Origin: Verrucomicrobiota bacterium
GTDB taxonomy: Bacteria > Verrucomicrobiota > Verrucomicrobiia > Chthoniobacterales > UBA10450
Assembly: GCA_003219695.1 (NCBI GenBank)
Contig: QHQA01000041.1
Coordinates: 1-47,844 of the forward strand
Reading direction: 5' to 3'
Length of the DNA: 47,844 nt
Part shown: in pieces, positions 22,335 to 29,953 of the stretch
How the letters are laid out: every line of letters starts with the position of its first letter
How positions within the stretch are numbered: the stretch's first letter is position 1
The notes under the pieces: generated by a model
What the model was told of the DNA's origin: nothing
Seen by the model: the letters and a program-made list of their open reading frames with translations, nothing else
Databases searched by the model: none
Translations under genes and position numbers: made by a program

Positions 22335-23381
22335 ATGAAACGAACCAAAAAAATGAAAAATCGAAGTGCGATATTACTGGCCATCCTACCGGTGTTAGCC
22401 TGCTTTACGGTTTTACCAGGAGCGCGGGCGGTCAATCCACCGCCGGATGGGTGTTATCCCAATTTCACAACAGCGGAAGGATGCGACGCGCTTAACTCTC
22501 TCACCACCGGAGCTGGAAATACAGCGCTCGGTTGGCTTGCGCTCTTTGCGGATAGCACCGGCAGCTTCAACACCGGTGTCGGCGCTGGAGCGCTGTTGCT
22601 GAATACCGCGGATTCCAATACCGCGGTCGGCGCGGCAGCGTTGTTGCTCAACACCAGCGGCACACAGAATACCGCTGTTGGAACTGACGCGCTCGTTTTT
22701 AACGGCAGCGGTTCATCCAACACTGCCACTGGCGCGTTTGCGCTGATGAATAATACCACCGGCGGCTCCAATACAGCCATCGGTTGGGAAGCGCTCACGG
22801 CCAACACCACTGGAGTTAATAACGTGGCCGTAGGTACTCTTGCCCTCGCAAGCAACACCAACGGAGACAACAACACAGCCATCGGCAATCTGGCGCTCCA
22901 GAACAGCGTGAACACCAGCAACCACGTGGCCATAGGCAGACTGGCCGGGTCTGGGATCACTACCGCCAATAACAACATCATCATCGGCCACCACAACGGT
23001 GTGCACAGTCGCTTTGGCGAAGAAGATGGCGTCTGCTATATCGGCAACATCTATGGTTCGAACGTTGATGATTCGGGCGGGATTGCCCAAATTGTGCTCG
23101 TCGATCCCGATGGAAGGTTGGGCACAGTGCCCGTTGCTGCCGGCGGAAATCCCGGTCAATCTTCTCCCAAAGGCATCCAGCCCCAAGCCATTCCCGACGC
23201 CGCCAAGCAAGCCATGCTTAATCTGAAACTTCAAAACTTGCGAGCAACTGTCTCGCAGCAACAGCAACAAATAGAGACGCTGACAGCCCAGCTTAAAGAG
23301 AACACTGCGCAAATCCAAAAAGCCAACGCCCAGCTCGAAATGGATAAGCCGGCAGCCAAAGTGGTTGTGAATAAACCTTAA
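22335..23381 (+). CDS. Secreted beta-roll/coiled-coil fibre protein, paralogue lacking the CBM
   Basis: 348 residues from ATG 22335, with GGAAAG about 8 bases upstream; ATG 22353 is a second choice and TTG 22305 would overlap the previous gene. Signal peptide (NRSAILLAILPVLACF to GARA-V). From GCYPNFTTAEGCDALNSLTT onward it parallels the upstream gene: roll repeats (NTAVGAAALLLNTSGTQ), GITTANNNIIIGHHNGVHSR, YIGNIYG, VDPDGRLGTVPV, IPDAAKQAML and a Gln-rich coiled coil ending AAKVVVNKP. It follows the CBM-bearing gene by 26 bases, so the two are probably co-transcribed. It is a tandem duplicate that lost or never had the CBM and linker. Confidence 0.78.
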   Translation: MKRTKKMKNRSAILLAILPVLACFTVLPGARAVNPPPDGCYPNFTTAEGCDALNSLTTGAGNTALGWLALFADSTGSFNTGVGAGALLLNTADSNTAVGAAALLLNTSGTQNTAVGTDALVFNGSGSSNTATGAFALMNNTTGGSNTAIGWEALTANTTGVNNVAVGTLALASNTNGDNNTAIGNLALQNSVNTSNHVAIGRLAGSGITTANNNIIIGHHNGVHSRFGEEDGVCYIGNIYGSNVDDSGGIAQIVLVDPDGRLGTVPVAAGGNPGQSSPKGIQPQAIPDAAKQAMLNLKLQNLRATVSQQQQQIETLTAQLKENTAQIQKANAQLEMDKPAAKVVVNKP

Positions 23382-23506
23382 AGCTGTTCCTTGACAGAGA
23401 ACTCAGGGAGAAAATTGCTGAGAAGTTTGCGGACCCTTTTCGGGATTCCGAACGCAAAAATCACCAGACCTTTTCGTTTGTTCGTGTGTTCCGTGGGCAG
23501 ATTTTA

Positions 23507-23608
23507 TAAACCGGCATCACCGATGCCGGCTACAGATCTATCCGTGTAATCCGTGTCATCCGCGGTCCTCTCTTTTTGATTTGTGTGAATTCGTGTAATT
23601 CGTGTCTC
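23507..23608. repeat. Half-copy of the nested composite palindrome
   Basis: TAAACCGGCATCACCGATGC hairpin, then GATCTATCCGTGTAATCCGT, CATCCGCGGTC, TTTTTGATTTGTGTGAATTC and GTGTAATTCGTGTC. The order and spacing equal the right half of 19700-19803. It runs into the secretin stop codon. Confidence 0.75.
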
Positions 23609-26474
23609 ACTTTTTGTAGGCGGGCACTTCCGGCAGCTCCGGCGGGAGCACGCCTTCTTCTTCCTCAGCTAGCGGCAGACCTGCGGGGGTGACGATGCGC
23701 GCGGTCACGAAGATGACCAGGTTCTTTTTAGTGTGCTGTTCCGTGTTGGTGCGAAAGGCGCGGCCGACCAGCGGGATGTCCCCCAGGATGGGGACCCGAT
23801 CCTCGGTTCTCTGCACGTCCTCGCGCATCAACCCGCCAATCACCACCGTTTGCCCGTCCCACACACTCACGCTCGTAGTGACTTTGCGCGTGCTGAACAC
23901 CGGCTGGTTGATCACGTTCGGCGTGAGCTGGACAGGCGTAGAAATTGATATTCCGGCAACAGTATTCACACCCACTGCGTTGATCGGGCTCCCGTAATTG
24001 ATGAAACCCTCAAACTCGACCACCTGCGGAATGAGGTTGAGATCGATGGTGGTCGAATCCCCGCCTACTACCGGTTCGACTTCCAGAGTGACACCGGTGT
24101 TGCGCGTTTCCCAATCCTGCGGCGTGGTTGGAGTCACAACAACTGGAACCACTGCGGCTGTCGTTCCGGTGGTGCTGCTGATCGATGGAACTTGAGGCGC
24201 TGTATAGGTCCTGGGATAACGCAGTTCTCTGATGACTTCAATGATGGCGCGCTGTCCGCTCTTAGTGGTCACGCTAGGCGCGGAAAGGAGATCGATGCCT
24301 TTTTTCTGATTCAGCGCGCGAATCACAACCTGAAATTGTGGATTGGTGAAAACGCCGGCCAATCCAAATATTCCCGGGGCGGCACCGGCGACTTGCCCAA
24401 GACCTGGCATCAAAAGCGCATCGAGCGCGTTGGCACTGATTGCAAAATTGCCGCTTTGGTTGCCGGCAGTGACAGGATTTTGTCCGATCGGAACTCCGGT
24501 CGCCGGATCAACGAACGGAAAATTCGCCGCATTCGTTGGTACCCCGTTTCCGGCTGTTCCACCTGAGCCGAAAACCTTGCCGTTTAAGCTGAACGGGCCA
24601 AGTAACCAATCGAAACCAAGTTCCTTGAGATTGTTTTGGTTGATCTCAACAAACTTCGATTCGATCTCGACTTGCTTGGGTGCTGACGAATTCGCCTGGT
24701 CAACTAACGCATCCACCATGTCCAGGTTATCCTGCGTATTGCGAACGATCAGCGTCCCGCTGTGCGCCCAGAAGGTTGCACTCGCGCCGGGCGGAAAACT
24801 AACGCCCATGCTCTTTAACATCGTTATCGCGTCGGCGCGGCCGACGAGTTGGCGATCGTTCAGCAAAGTCTGGCGAGTGCTGGCAGTGCCTTGCAACAGG
24901 TTTGCCTGGCTTGCCGCACCGGCGCCCGTGCCCGTTCCAGAAGCGGTCTGAAAACTCACCGCCTCCTTCTCAATGACGTTCTCAGCGACCGGCGGCGCCT
25001 CTCTAGCTCCGGTCGTTATGTTAGCGCCCTGCCCACCACCACCGGTCACACTACTTCCTATGTAGTAACCGACATCGAGCGGGCCGCCGAAGAATTCCGG
25101 CGGCACATGATAGCGCTTTGTGACCAGATCGTTGCTTTGCTCGGTGAGCGGGATAACCGCAACGGCATACGGTTCTACTTTGACTTTCAATCCGGCTTGA
25201 TTGGCGACGTACCGCAGTGCTTCGCCAAGGGGAATGTTGTCGAGCGTCACAGTGATGCGGGCGCCTGCCGGGCCCGCTGCGGGCGCGGCGGCCGCCGCTG
25301 CACCAGGACGTCCGCGGGCCGGTGCGCCTGCTGGGGGTGAGCCTCCGGGAGGCGCACCAGCTCCCGGTGTAGCCGAGCCTTCGGGTGGTGCGCCTGGTAT
25401 CGACGGCGCCGCAACCTGTCCGAGAGGAACAAGCCGCAGCACAATGTTCACGCCGTTCCCTTGCGGATCGTTCTCCGCCGCCTGTTCCCGGAGAAAATCG
25501 ATCGCTTCACGAATACTCGTATCGCGAAATTCAATGTGGGGAATGATGATCGTGTTCAGCTTGTTAGTCATCTGCGCGGTCCCGCGCAATTCGCCTCGCC
25601 CCGGAGCTCCAGCGACCGGACCTACGACACCATATTTCCTGACAGGTTGTTGCCAGGCTTCCTCCACTTTCCACATCTGCCGGGCGCGCGTCTCGTCGTA
25701 CCCTTGCTCGCCGTACTGATATTTGGTGTTATCGATTTTTTCCTGGCCTTTGCGCGCCGCGGTGTTGTACGGATCGATCGCCAGCACCTGGTCGTATCGT
25801 TTCATGGCAAGATCGTACCGGCCGGACTGATAAAAACCGTCGGCTTCGGCAAGCAGTTGTTTCACCTGCTCGACTTTGTTGATGAAGTCCGCGCTCATCG
25901 TTTTGTTGAAGTAACCCGGCTGATGCAGGTGCGCGTAGAGTTCCTGCGCTTTGCGGCAATGCGGGTCGTACCGGTCGCTCAGGATCTCGCCCAGGATCGC
26001 TTCGGCTCCGGCGTAATCGCCCTGCGCAATGCGCGCTTCGGCCAACACAACGCCGCTCTTGCAAAAACCGTCCACGGCCTGGTCGTGCGCTTTCCCGGAG
26101 ACGACCGCATCGGGCAGATATGCCACCGCGGTTTTGAATTCCTCATGCGCGAGGGTGTAATTTCTGGCTTTCATGGCGGTCTTGCCCCGGGCAAGGGCGG
26201 CTTCGCCCTGCGAGATGCCGGCCTGCCGCCGCACCACTTCCCGCTCCGCCACGCTCTCCGGAGTTTGCGCAAAGCTGGTAGCGGAAAGGAGCAACAGGCA
26301 CGCGCCCGCGAGCAATCCGGGGAGCGCACGCGCCACCGCGGCAATTGTAGTGGCAGGCGTGCCGCCTGCATTCAACCATCCATTGCAGCCGACACGGCTG
26401 CCTCTACAGGAACCGAGCAGAGATCGGTGGTCACAGACCACCGCTACGGCGAAGGTATTGGGAATTTTTTTCAT
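23607..26474 (-). CDS. pilQ: Secretin of the verrucomicrobial pilus locus (PilQ/GspD-type, Amuc_1098-like)
   Basis: 955 residues from ATG 26474, decided by AAGGAG 6 bases upstream (26481-26486). In order: signal peptide region expanded by a repeat (see 26346-26447) ending in LLLLSATSFAQ; TPR-like helices (about 75-200); an STN/N0-like domain with ITVTLDNIPLGEALRYVANQ preceded by a long Gly/Ala/Pro linker; N-domains; and the secretin core (VEIESKFVEINQNNLKELGF, ELRYPRTYTAP, GQTVVIGGLMREDVQRTEDR, VPILGDIPLVGRAF, KKNLVIFVTARIV). It forms the outer-membrane pore through which a pilus passes. The TPR-plus-secretin layout and neighbours match Amuc_1098. It is the last gene of the minus-strand locus. 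Confidence 0.9.
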   Translation of the reverse strand: MKKIPNTFAVAVVCDHRSLLGSCRGSRVGCNGWLNAGGTPATTIAAVARALPGLLAGACLLLLSATSFAQTPESVAEREVVRRQAGISQGEAALARGKTAMKARNYTLAHEEFKTAVAYLPDAVVSGKAHDQAVDGFCKSGVVLAEARIAQGDYAGAEAILGEILSDRYDPHCRKAQELYAHLHQPGYFNKTMSADFINKVEQVKQLLAEADGFYQSGRYDLAMKRYDQVLAIDPYNTAARKGQEKIDNTKYQYGEQGYDETRARQMWKVEEAWQQPVRKYGVVGPVAGAPGRGELRGTAQMTNKLNTIIIPHIEFRDTSIREAIDFLREQAAENDPQGNGVNIVLRLVPLGQVAAPSIPGAPPEGSATPGAGAPPGGSPPAGAPARGRPGAAAAAAPAAGPAGARITVTLDNIPLGEALRYVANQAGLKVKVEPYAVAVIPLTEQSNDLVTKRYHVPPEFFGGPLDVGYYIGSSVTGGGGQGANITTGAREAPPVAENVIEKEAVSFQTASGTGTGAGAASQANLLQGTASTRQTLLNDRQLVGRADAITMLKSMGVSFPPGASATFWAHSGTLIVRNTQDNLDMVDALVDQANSSAPKQVEIESKFVEINQNNLKELGFDWLLGPFSLNGKVFGSGGTAGNGVPTNAANFPFVDPATGVPIGQNPVTAGNQSGNFAISANALDALLMPGLGQVAGAAPGIFGLAGVFTNPQFQVVIRALNQKKGIDLLSAPSVTTKSGQRAIIEVIRELRYPRTYTAPQVPSISSTTGTTAAVVPVVVTPTTPQDWETRNTGVTLEVEPVVGGDSTTIDLNLIPQVVEFEGFINYGSPINAVGVNTVAGISISTPVQLTPNVINQPVFSTRKVTTSVSVWDGQTVVIGGLMREDVQRTEDRVPILGDIPLVGRAFRTNTEQHTKKNLVIFVTARIVTPAGLPLAEEEEGVLPPELPEVPAYKK
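26346..26447. repeat. Family B REPIN-like repeats (copy 3) inside the secretin signal region
   Basis: 26346-26408 is an inverted pair: TGTAGTGGCAGGCGTGCCGC against GACACGGCTGCCTCTACA. 26423-26446 is a further single hairpin, CGGTGGTCACAGACCACCG. Together about 102 bases, a multiple of three, encoding a 34-residue polar Cys/Gly/Arg-rich stretch between NTFAVAVV and RALPGLLAGACLLLL. Confidence 0.8.
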
Positions 26475-26480
26475 AAGCAA

Positions 26481-26486
26481 CTCCTT
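26481..26486 (-). promoter_or_regulatory. Shine-Dalgarno of the secretin gene
   Basis: AAGGAG on the minus strand, 6 bases before ATG 26474. It fixes the start downstream of the longer open frame at 26501. Confidence 0.8.
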
Positions 26487-26501
26487 ACGGCGGCGCGGCA
26501 A

Positions 26502-26932
26502 AGTCGATCTCGATCGGCTTTGTCTTGCTGCACATTCCCGCGCTTTTACTTGATCTCTTCCACGGACTTCAAGGAAAATTTTTCAAGTTTTTTCGGGTTA
26601 ACCACGAATGGACACGAATAAACACGAATTGACACCAGAGCAGACAACCACGGATAACGCCTGCAACGCTGTGCGTAGCACTGCGGGCAGGGATGACACG
26701 GATGTTCACACAATGACGAAATCCGAATGACGAACTCCGAAAGTATTCGCGAGCACGTGACGAGGTGTGACGCCCGCGAATCACCCGCCTCCGCGCGCTA
26801 CAGCGAGGCAGGCGCGAATGCACGCGAAAAATCTCAGGAAGAGAAAATCATTCGCGCTAATTCGCGTGATTCGCGGGCAAACCTGCTTTTCCTTCCTATC
26901 CGCGATATCCGTGCAATCCGTGGTTCTCCCCT
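26502..26932. repeat. Repeat-only spacer between secretin and Amuc_1099-like gene
   Basis: 26597-26634 is ACCACGAATGGACACGAATA-type (family D). 26648-26709 is a family D arm split by a family C element (CGCCTGCAACGCTGTGCGTA, 26658-26677) in reverse orientation to 10527-10562. 26769-26880 holds CGCGAATCACCCGCC and CGCTAATTCGCGTGATTCGC units, inverted to each other. 26899-26925 is ATCCGCGATATCCGTGCAAT-type. No gene seen. Confidence 0.7.
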
Positions 26933-27883
26933 TTACGGGGCGGCGAAGCCGATCTCGATGGGCGCATCGGGTTTTTGCGTGTTGACGATCACGGCCTTGT
27001 CCGGCTGCACATCGACCAGCTTGTATTTGATCTCTTCTTCGGGTTTCAGGGAAAATTCCTGGTCTTTGCGCACTTCGAATTCCTGGCGGCCGCCCCAGGT
27101 ATAAACGAAGGTGACCACGGATTGCGGCGAGGTGGCGACTTTTCCCTTCACCAACGTGACCTGCGCGTGTGTAGCCTGGTGTTCCAGCACTAGCTCCGAT
27201 ACGTCCTCGTTGATGCCGTATTGGTTGCGTTCGCGTTTTGGGATGAACTCGACGATCTTGAAATCGGTGCCGCGGATGACGTCGCCGACCTTCAGAAATT
27301 GCGTCGGCTCGCTCAGGTCGATGGTGTTGATGCCGAATGTGTCTCCGATGCGCGAAGCAAATATGTAAGCGAACGGCTCCTCGGTGGCGGACACCAAATG
27401 CAGTTTGGTGGTGTAATCCGGGTGTGAATTCTTGTCCGTCGGATCGGCGCCGGCCTGCCATTCGTCGAGATTGGTGAACCCGTCATTGTCCGGGTCCTGA
27501 TCGAGCGCGTCGGCATCTTCGATAGGCAACCCGTATTTTTCGAACCACTCGTTAGGTACGGGCGGATGCACCTGGGTGTTTTTCAGCGTGGCCGGCAGGC
27601 CGTCCGCGCCGATGAAATGTTTTTCCGGGACGAACAGCCCGGAGCGGCTGCTGGATTTCCATTGTGCCGGATGCTGGAGTTGCTCCGCGGCCTGATCGAG
27701 CTCGACTGCGACAGCAGGCGGTGACGCAGCTTTCGCCCGAGGCGACTGCTGCGCGACGAGGCGGTTGCCGAACTCGATGGCGCTCCACCAGATGGCGATG
27801 GCGCAAATGAAAAGGAACACCCCTGCGCCGATCAGCACCGCGCGATCGTAATTCGCCTTAACCCAGTCGAACACCTTCGCCAT
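26933..27883 (-). CDS. Pilus-locus membrane protein (Amuc_1099-like)
   Basis: 316 residues with one N-terminal membrane helix (AVLIGAGVFLFICAIAIWWS) and a large periplasmic part. Mid-protein EKYGLPIEDADALDQDPDND, then GFTNLDEWQAGADPTDKNSH, is a Ca-binding thrombospondin-3/EF-like loop common in verrucomicrobial exported proteins. The C-terminal half is beta-rich (VGDVIRGTDFKIVEFIPKRE, FEVRKDQEFSLKPEEEIKYK). Topology and position between the secretin and the Amuc_1100-like gene suggest it takes the place of PilP, linking inner-membrane components to the secretin. Assignment rests mainly on gene order. Confidence 0.7.
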   Translation of the reverse strand: MAKVFDWVKANYDRAVLIGAGVFLFICAIAIWWSAIEFGNRLVAQQSPRAKAASPPAVAVELDQAAEQLQHPAQWKSSSRSGLFVPEKHFIGADGLPATLKNTQVHPPVPNEWFEKYGLPIEDADALDQDPDNDGFTNLDEWQAGADPTDKNSHPDYTTKLHLVSATEEPFAYIFASRIGDTFGINTIDLSEPTQFLKVGDVIRGTDFKIVEFIPKRERNQYGINEDVSELVLEHQATHAQVTLVKGKVATSPQSVVTFVYTWGGRQEFEVRKDQEFSLKPEEEIKYKLVDVQPDKAVIVNTQKPDAPIEIGFAAP

Positions 27884-27925
27884 GTTCAGAAGAAGAGAAC
27901 CACGGATTACACGGATTGGGAAGAG

Positions 27926-28003
27926 TTAAGCCTGAAGATCGGGCTGATCGCCCTCCTCGGTTTGTTGCAGGCGTAACACTCGCTTCCATTCCAACCGCAA
28001 ATT
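27926..28003 (-). pseudogene. C-terminal fragment of a GxxExxY-type gene
   Basis: The minus-strand codons read LRLEWKRVLRLQQTEEGDQP, DLQA and stop. This is nearly the same as the end of the intact gene at 29507-29911 (ARLEWKRVLRAQQTEKNDQP), including the flanking GAAGAGTTA. The rest of the copy is missing; family E repeat sequence begins at 28006. Confidence 0.65.
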
Positions 28004-28005
28004 CT

Positions 28006-28110
28006 GTCATTTCGAGCCCTTCGGCTTCGCTCAGGGTAAACTCCGCAGGGTCGAGAATGGAGCGGCTTGGGGAGCTGCGACATAGGCGGGCAGGCCGAAG
28101 GCTGAGCGAA
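28006..28110. repeat. Family E-like repeat fragment
   Basis: TGTCATTTCGAGCCCTTCGG (28007-28026) and CTTCGCTCAGGGTAAACTC, with GAAGGCTGAGCGAACGGGC at 28096-28114 as a partial inverted partner. It separates the two gene remnants in this spacer. Confidence 0.5.
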
Positions 28111-28140
28111 CGGGCAGTGAGCACACCAAATCTCTCGATT

Positions 28141-28446
28141 TTATCTGTCTTGCAACACATCAGCGCCAAGATCGTTCCAATTTGGGTTCAATCGATTCAC
28201 GAGGCTAATTTTCTACGCTCGCGATCACTTCTTCAACTGCGATTCACGAGCGATCGCGTCGCGAACGTTGCGATAGTGCTCGTAACAGAGGAGTTTCCAG
28301 CACTGCTATTTGGAAGCGAATCCTGATTTAACTTGCTCTCGATGCTCCCAAGTTCGCCGTGATAATCGATTAGTTACACCGATGTAAAGAACCGAATGGC
28401 TGCGGTTCGTTATGATGTAAACCCAAAAATTGTAATCGCGCGGCAT
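28141..28446 (-). pseudogene. GIY-YIG nuclease pseudogene with three in-frame stops
   Basis: From ATG 28446 the frame reads MPRDYNFWVYIITNRSHSVL, YIGVTNRLSRRTWEHREQVK and SGFASK, then TAG, QCWKLLCYEHYRNVRDAIAR, ESQLKK, TGA, SRA, TAG, and KISLVNRLNPNWNDLGADVL to the end. This is the full-length UvrC-like GIY-YIG orphan family (about 95 residues; YIx9-11YIG pair, WEH, CWKLxYYE, IAREKQLKxW, NPxWxDL). Three substitutions to stop codons and no indels show a real pseudogene and not an assembly fault. It lies inside the pilus locus spacer. Confidence 0.8.
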
Positions 28447-28466
28447 AGCTCAGAATTGAAATTAGA

Positions 28467-28530
28467 GATGTCTCGACTTCGCTCGACATGACATCCGACA
28501 GGACATCCGTGTTATCCGCGTAATTCGTGG
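28467..28530. repeat. Families E and D repeat pieces
   Basis: AGATGTCTCGACTTCGCTCG (28466-28485) continues into ACATGACATCCGACAGGACA and ATCCGTGTTATCCGCGTAAT plus TCGTGGTT, abutting the stop of the Amuc_1100-like gene. Confidence 0.6.
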
Positions 28531-29463
28531 TTAAAACGTAAATCTTAACATTTCGATGGTGGCGGAGACTTCGATGTGCTCGGTGCCGACGATGAAGTTC
28601 AGTGCACCGGGTGCGCCTTCCTGGGCTGGAGTCGCCTGCGCACTTTGCGGCGGCGGCGGCGGTCTTGCGGCTCTCTCGCGGGGCGGGCCTTTGTCCTTTT
28701 CGTTGTGCACGTAAAGTGTGCGGATGATGAAAAATTGCCCGCTGGAACTTACGATTTCATTCAGAACTCTCCGCGCCGTGCCGGGCGCGGCCTTGAAGCT
28801 GACATCGACCACGTTGCGCTCGATCAATGCCGGCGTGGCGCTCGGTTTCGCCAGTGCGCGCGCGGCCGGTGCCTTTCGGCCAGACGCTGAAGGCGGCGTC
28901 GGAGTCGGCTTCGCTGAAGCCGGGTGTTCTTCCGGCAAAGGATAGCGGCGAAACGCGGTCACGGCGTCCACCTTGGCATCGAGCAAGATGCTAATGAGCA
29001 TCTGGATTTGAGAAAGCTCCTGCCCGAGCAATGGCGCCACGGCCGTGCCTGGCATTACTCGGGCGAATTCATCGAAGCCGAGCTGAAATCTGTCCGGCAA
29101 TTTCACGTTGTTCACGCGCGCGCGATCCAGCGCGGCAACGGTCGCCTGGCGCAAACGCGACTGAAATTCATTGGGCGCAAGCGGGGGCGCGGCGGCGACC
29201 TCGGTTTTCAGTTGCTCTTTGAATTTGTCCAGCCCGGCGGTGTAGCTCTTGAGGTAACCCTGCAATTTGCGATGGTTGGCGTCGTTCGGAAACGGATCGA
29301 GATGCGCCAGCCGGGTCCGTTCCGCTGCCGCCCGGTCGAACGCTTGTCTCGCACCGCTCCACGCGCTCCATCTCCAGAAAAGCAGAGCCGCAGCGAGCAA
29401 TACGCCAATTCCAAAACCAACCAGCAGCGTGCCGAGCTCACGATTTTGTTGAAACCATTTCAT
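28531..29463 (-). CDS. Pilus-locus protein, Amuc_1100-like (PilO-type position)
   Basis: 310 residues. One N-terminal membrane helix (LGTLLVGFGIGVLLAAALLF, about 11-30) is followed by a coiled-coil region (WSGARQAFDRAAAERTRLAH) and a periplasmic domain with two ferredoxin-like halves (NVVDVSFKAAPGTARRVLNE, FIIRTLYVHNEKDKG, FIVGTEHIEVSATIEMLRFT). This is the layout of PilO/GspM-type proteins and of Akkermansia Amuc_1100, which occupies the same place in its locus. A Pro/Ala-rich insertion precedes the last strands. Predicted to form the inner-membrane alignment complex with the PilM/N protein. Confidence 0.75.
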   Translation of the reverse strand: MKWFQQNRELGTLLVGFGIGVLLAAALLFWRWSAWSGARQAFDRAAAERTRLAHLDPFPNDANHRKLQGYLKSYTAGLDKFKEQLKTEVAAAPPLAPNEFQSRLRQATVAALDRARVNNVKLPDRFQLGFDEFARVMPGTAVAPLLGQELSQIQMLISILLDAKVDAVTAFRRYPLPEEHPASAKPTPTPPSASGRKAPAARALAKPSATPALIERNVVDVSFKAAPGTARRVLNEIVSSSGQFFIIRTLYVHNEKDKGPPRERAARPPPPPQSAQATPAQEGAPGALNFIVGTEHIEVSATIEMLRFTF

Positions 29464-29506
29464 GGGAATTGACTACGGATTACACGGATATCACGCATGA
29501 GAAGAG

Positions 29507-29911
29507 TTAGACATGAAGATCAGGCTGATCGTTTTTCTCGGTTTGTTGCGCGCGTAACACTCGCTTCCATTCCAACCGCGCATTCTTGAAATTAATGAGA
29601 ATCGCCAAATCCAGCTGCGCGATATTTAGATATCCGATCATCTGGGCAACATGCGTATCCGTAAAGGCCGCGACTACTTTCGGATCAACGATCACCGCAT
29701 TATCCACGATCAGATCAGGAATGAGGTTGCCGATTAATTCGCCACGATAAAAAACCGGAAATGAGCTTTGTACTGAAATGGTGTGTCCGCGTTGCTTCAG
29801 TTCAATAATCAGCGCTCGTTCGTAAAGCTTCTCGTCGAGTCCCGGTTTTAACTCGTTAAGCACTGCTATCGCAGCACCGATGACTTCGCCGCTCAGCTCT
29901 TCATGAATCAT
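29507..29911 (-). CDS. GxxExxY protein (PD-(D/E)XK nuclease-like)
   Basis: 134 residues with the family signature in GLDEKLYERALIIELKQRG (Gly-x-x-Glu-x-x-Tyr), followed by FPVFYRGELIGNLIPDLIVD with the Asp and the later VDPKVVAAF Lys expected of a PD-(D/E)XK core, and HVAQMIGYLNIAQLDLAILI and NFKNARLEWKR at the end. These proteins occur as scattered singletons in Verrucomicrobia and relatives; their function is not established. It interrupts the pilus locus between the Amuc_1100-like and PilM-like genes, flanked by family D repeats on both sides, and a truncated copy lies at 27926-28003. It is therefore probably a later insertion. Confidence 0.85.
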   Translation of the reverse strand: MIHEELSGEVIGAAIAVLNELKPGLDEKLYERALIIELKQRGHTISVQSSFPVFYRGELIGNLIPDLIVDNAVIVDPKVVAAFTDTHVAQMIGYLNIAQLDLAILINFKNARLEWKRVLRAQQTEKNDQPDLHV

Positions 29912-29953
29912 TGTATCATCAGTGTTATCCGTGCAATCCGTGGTTCAATCGCT

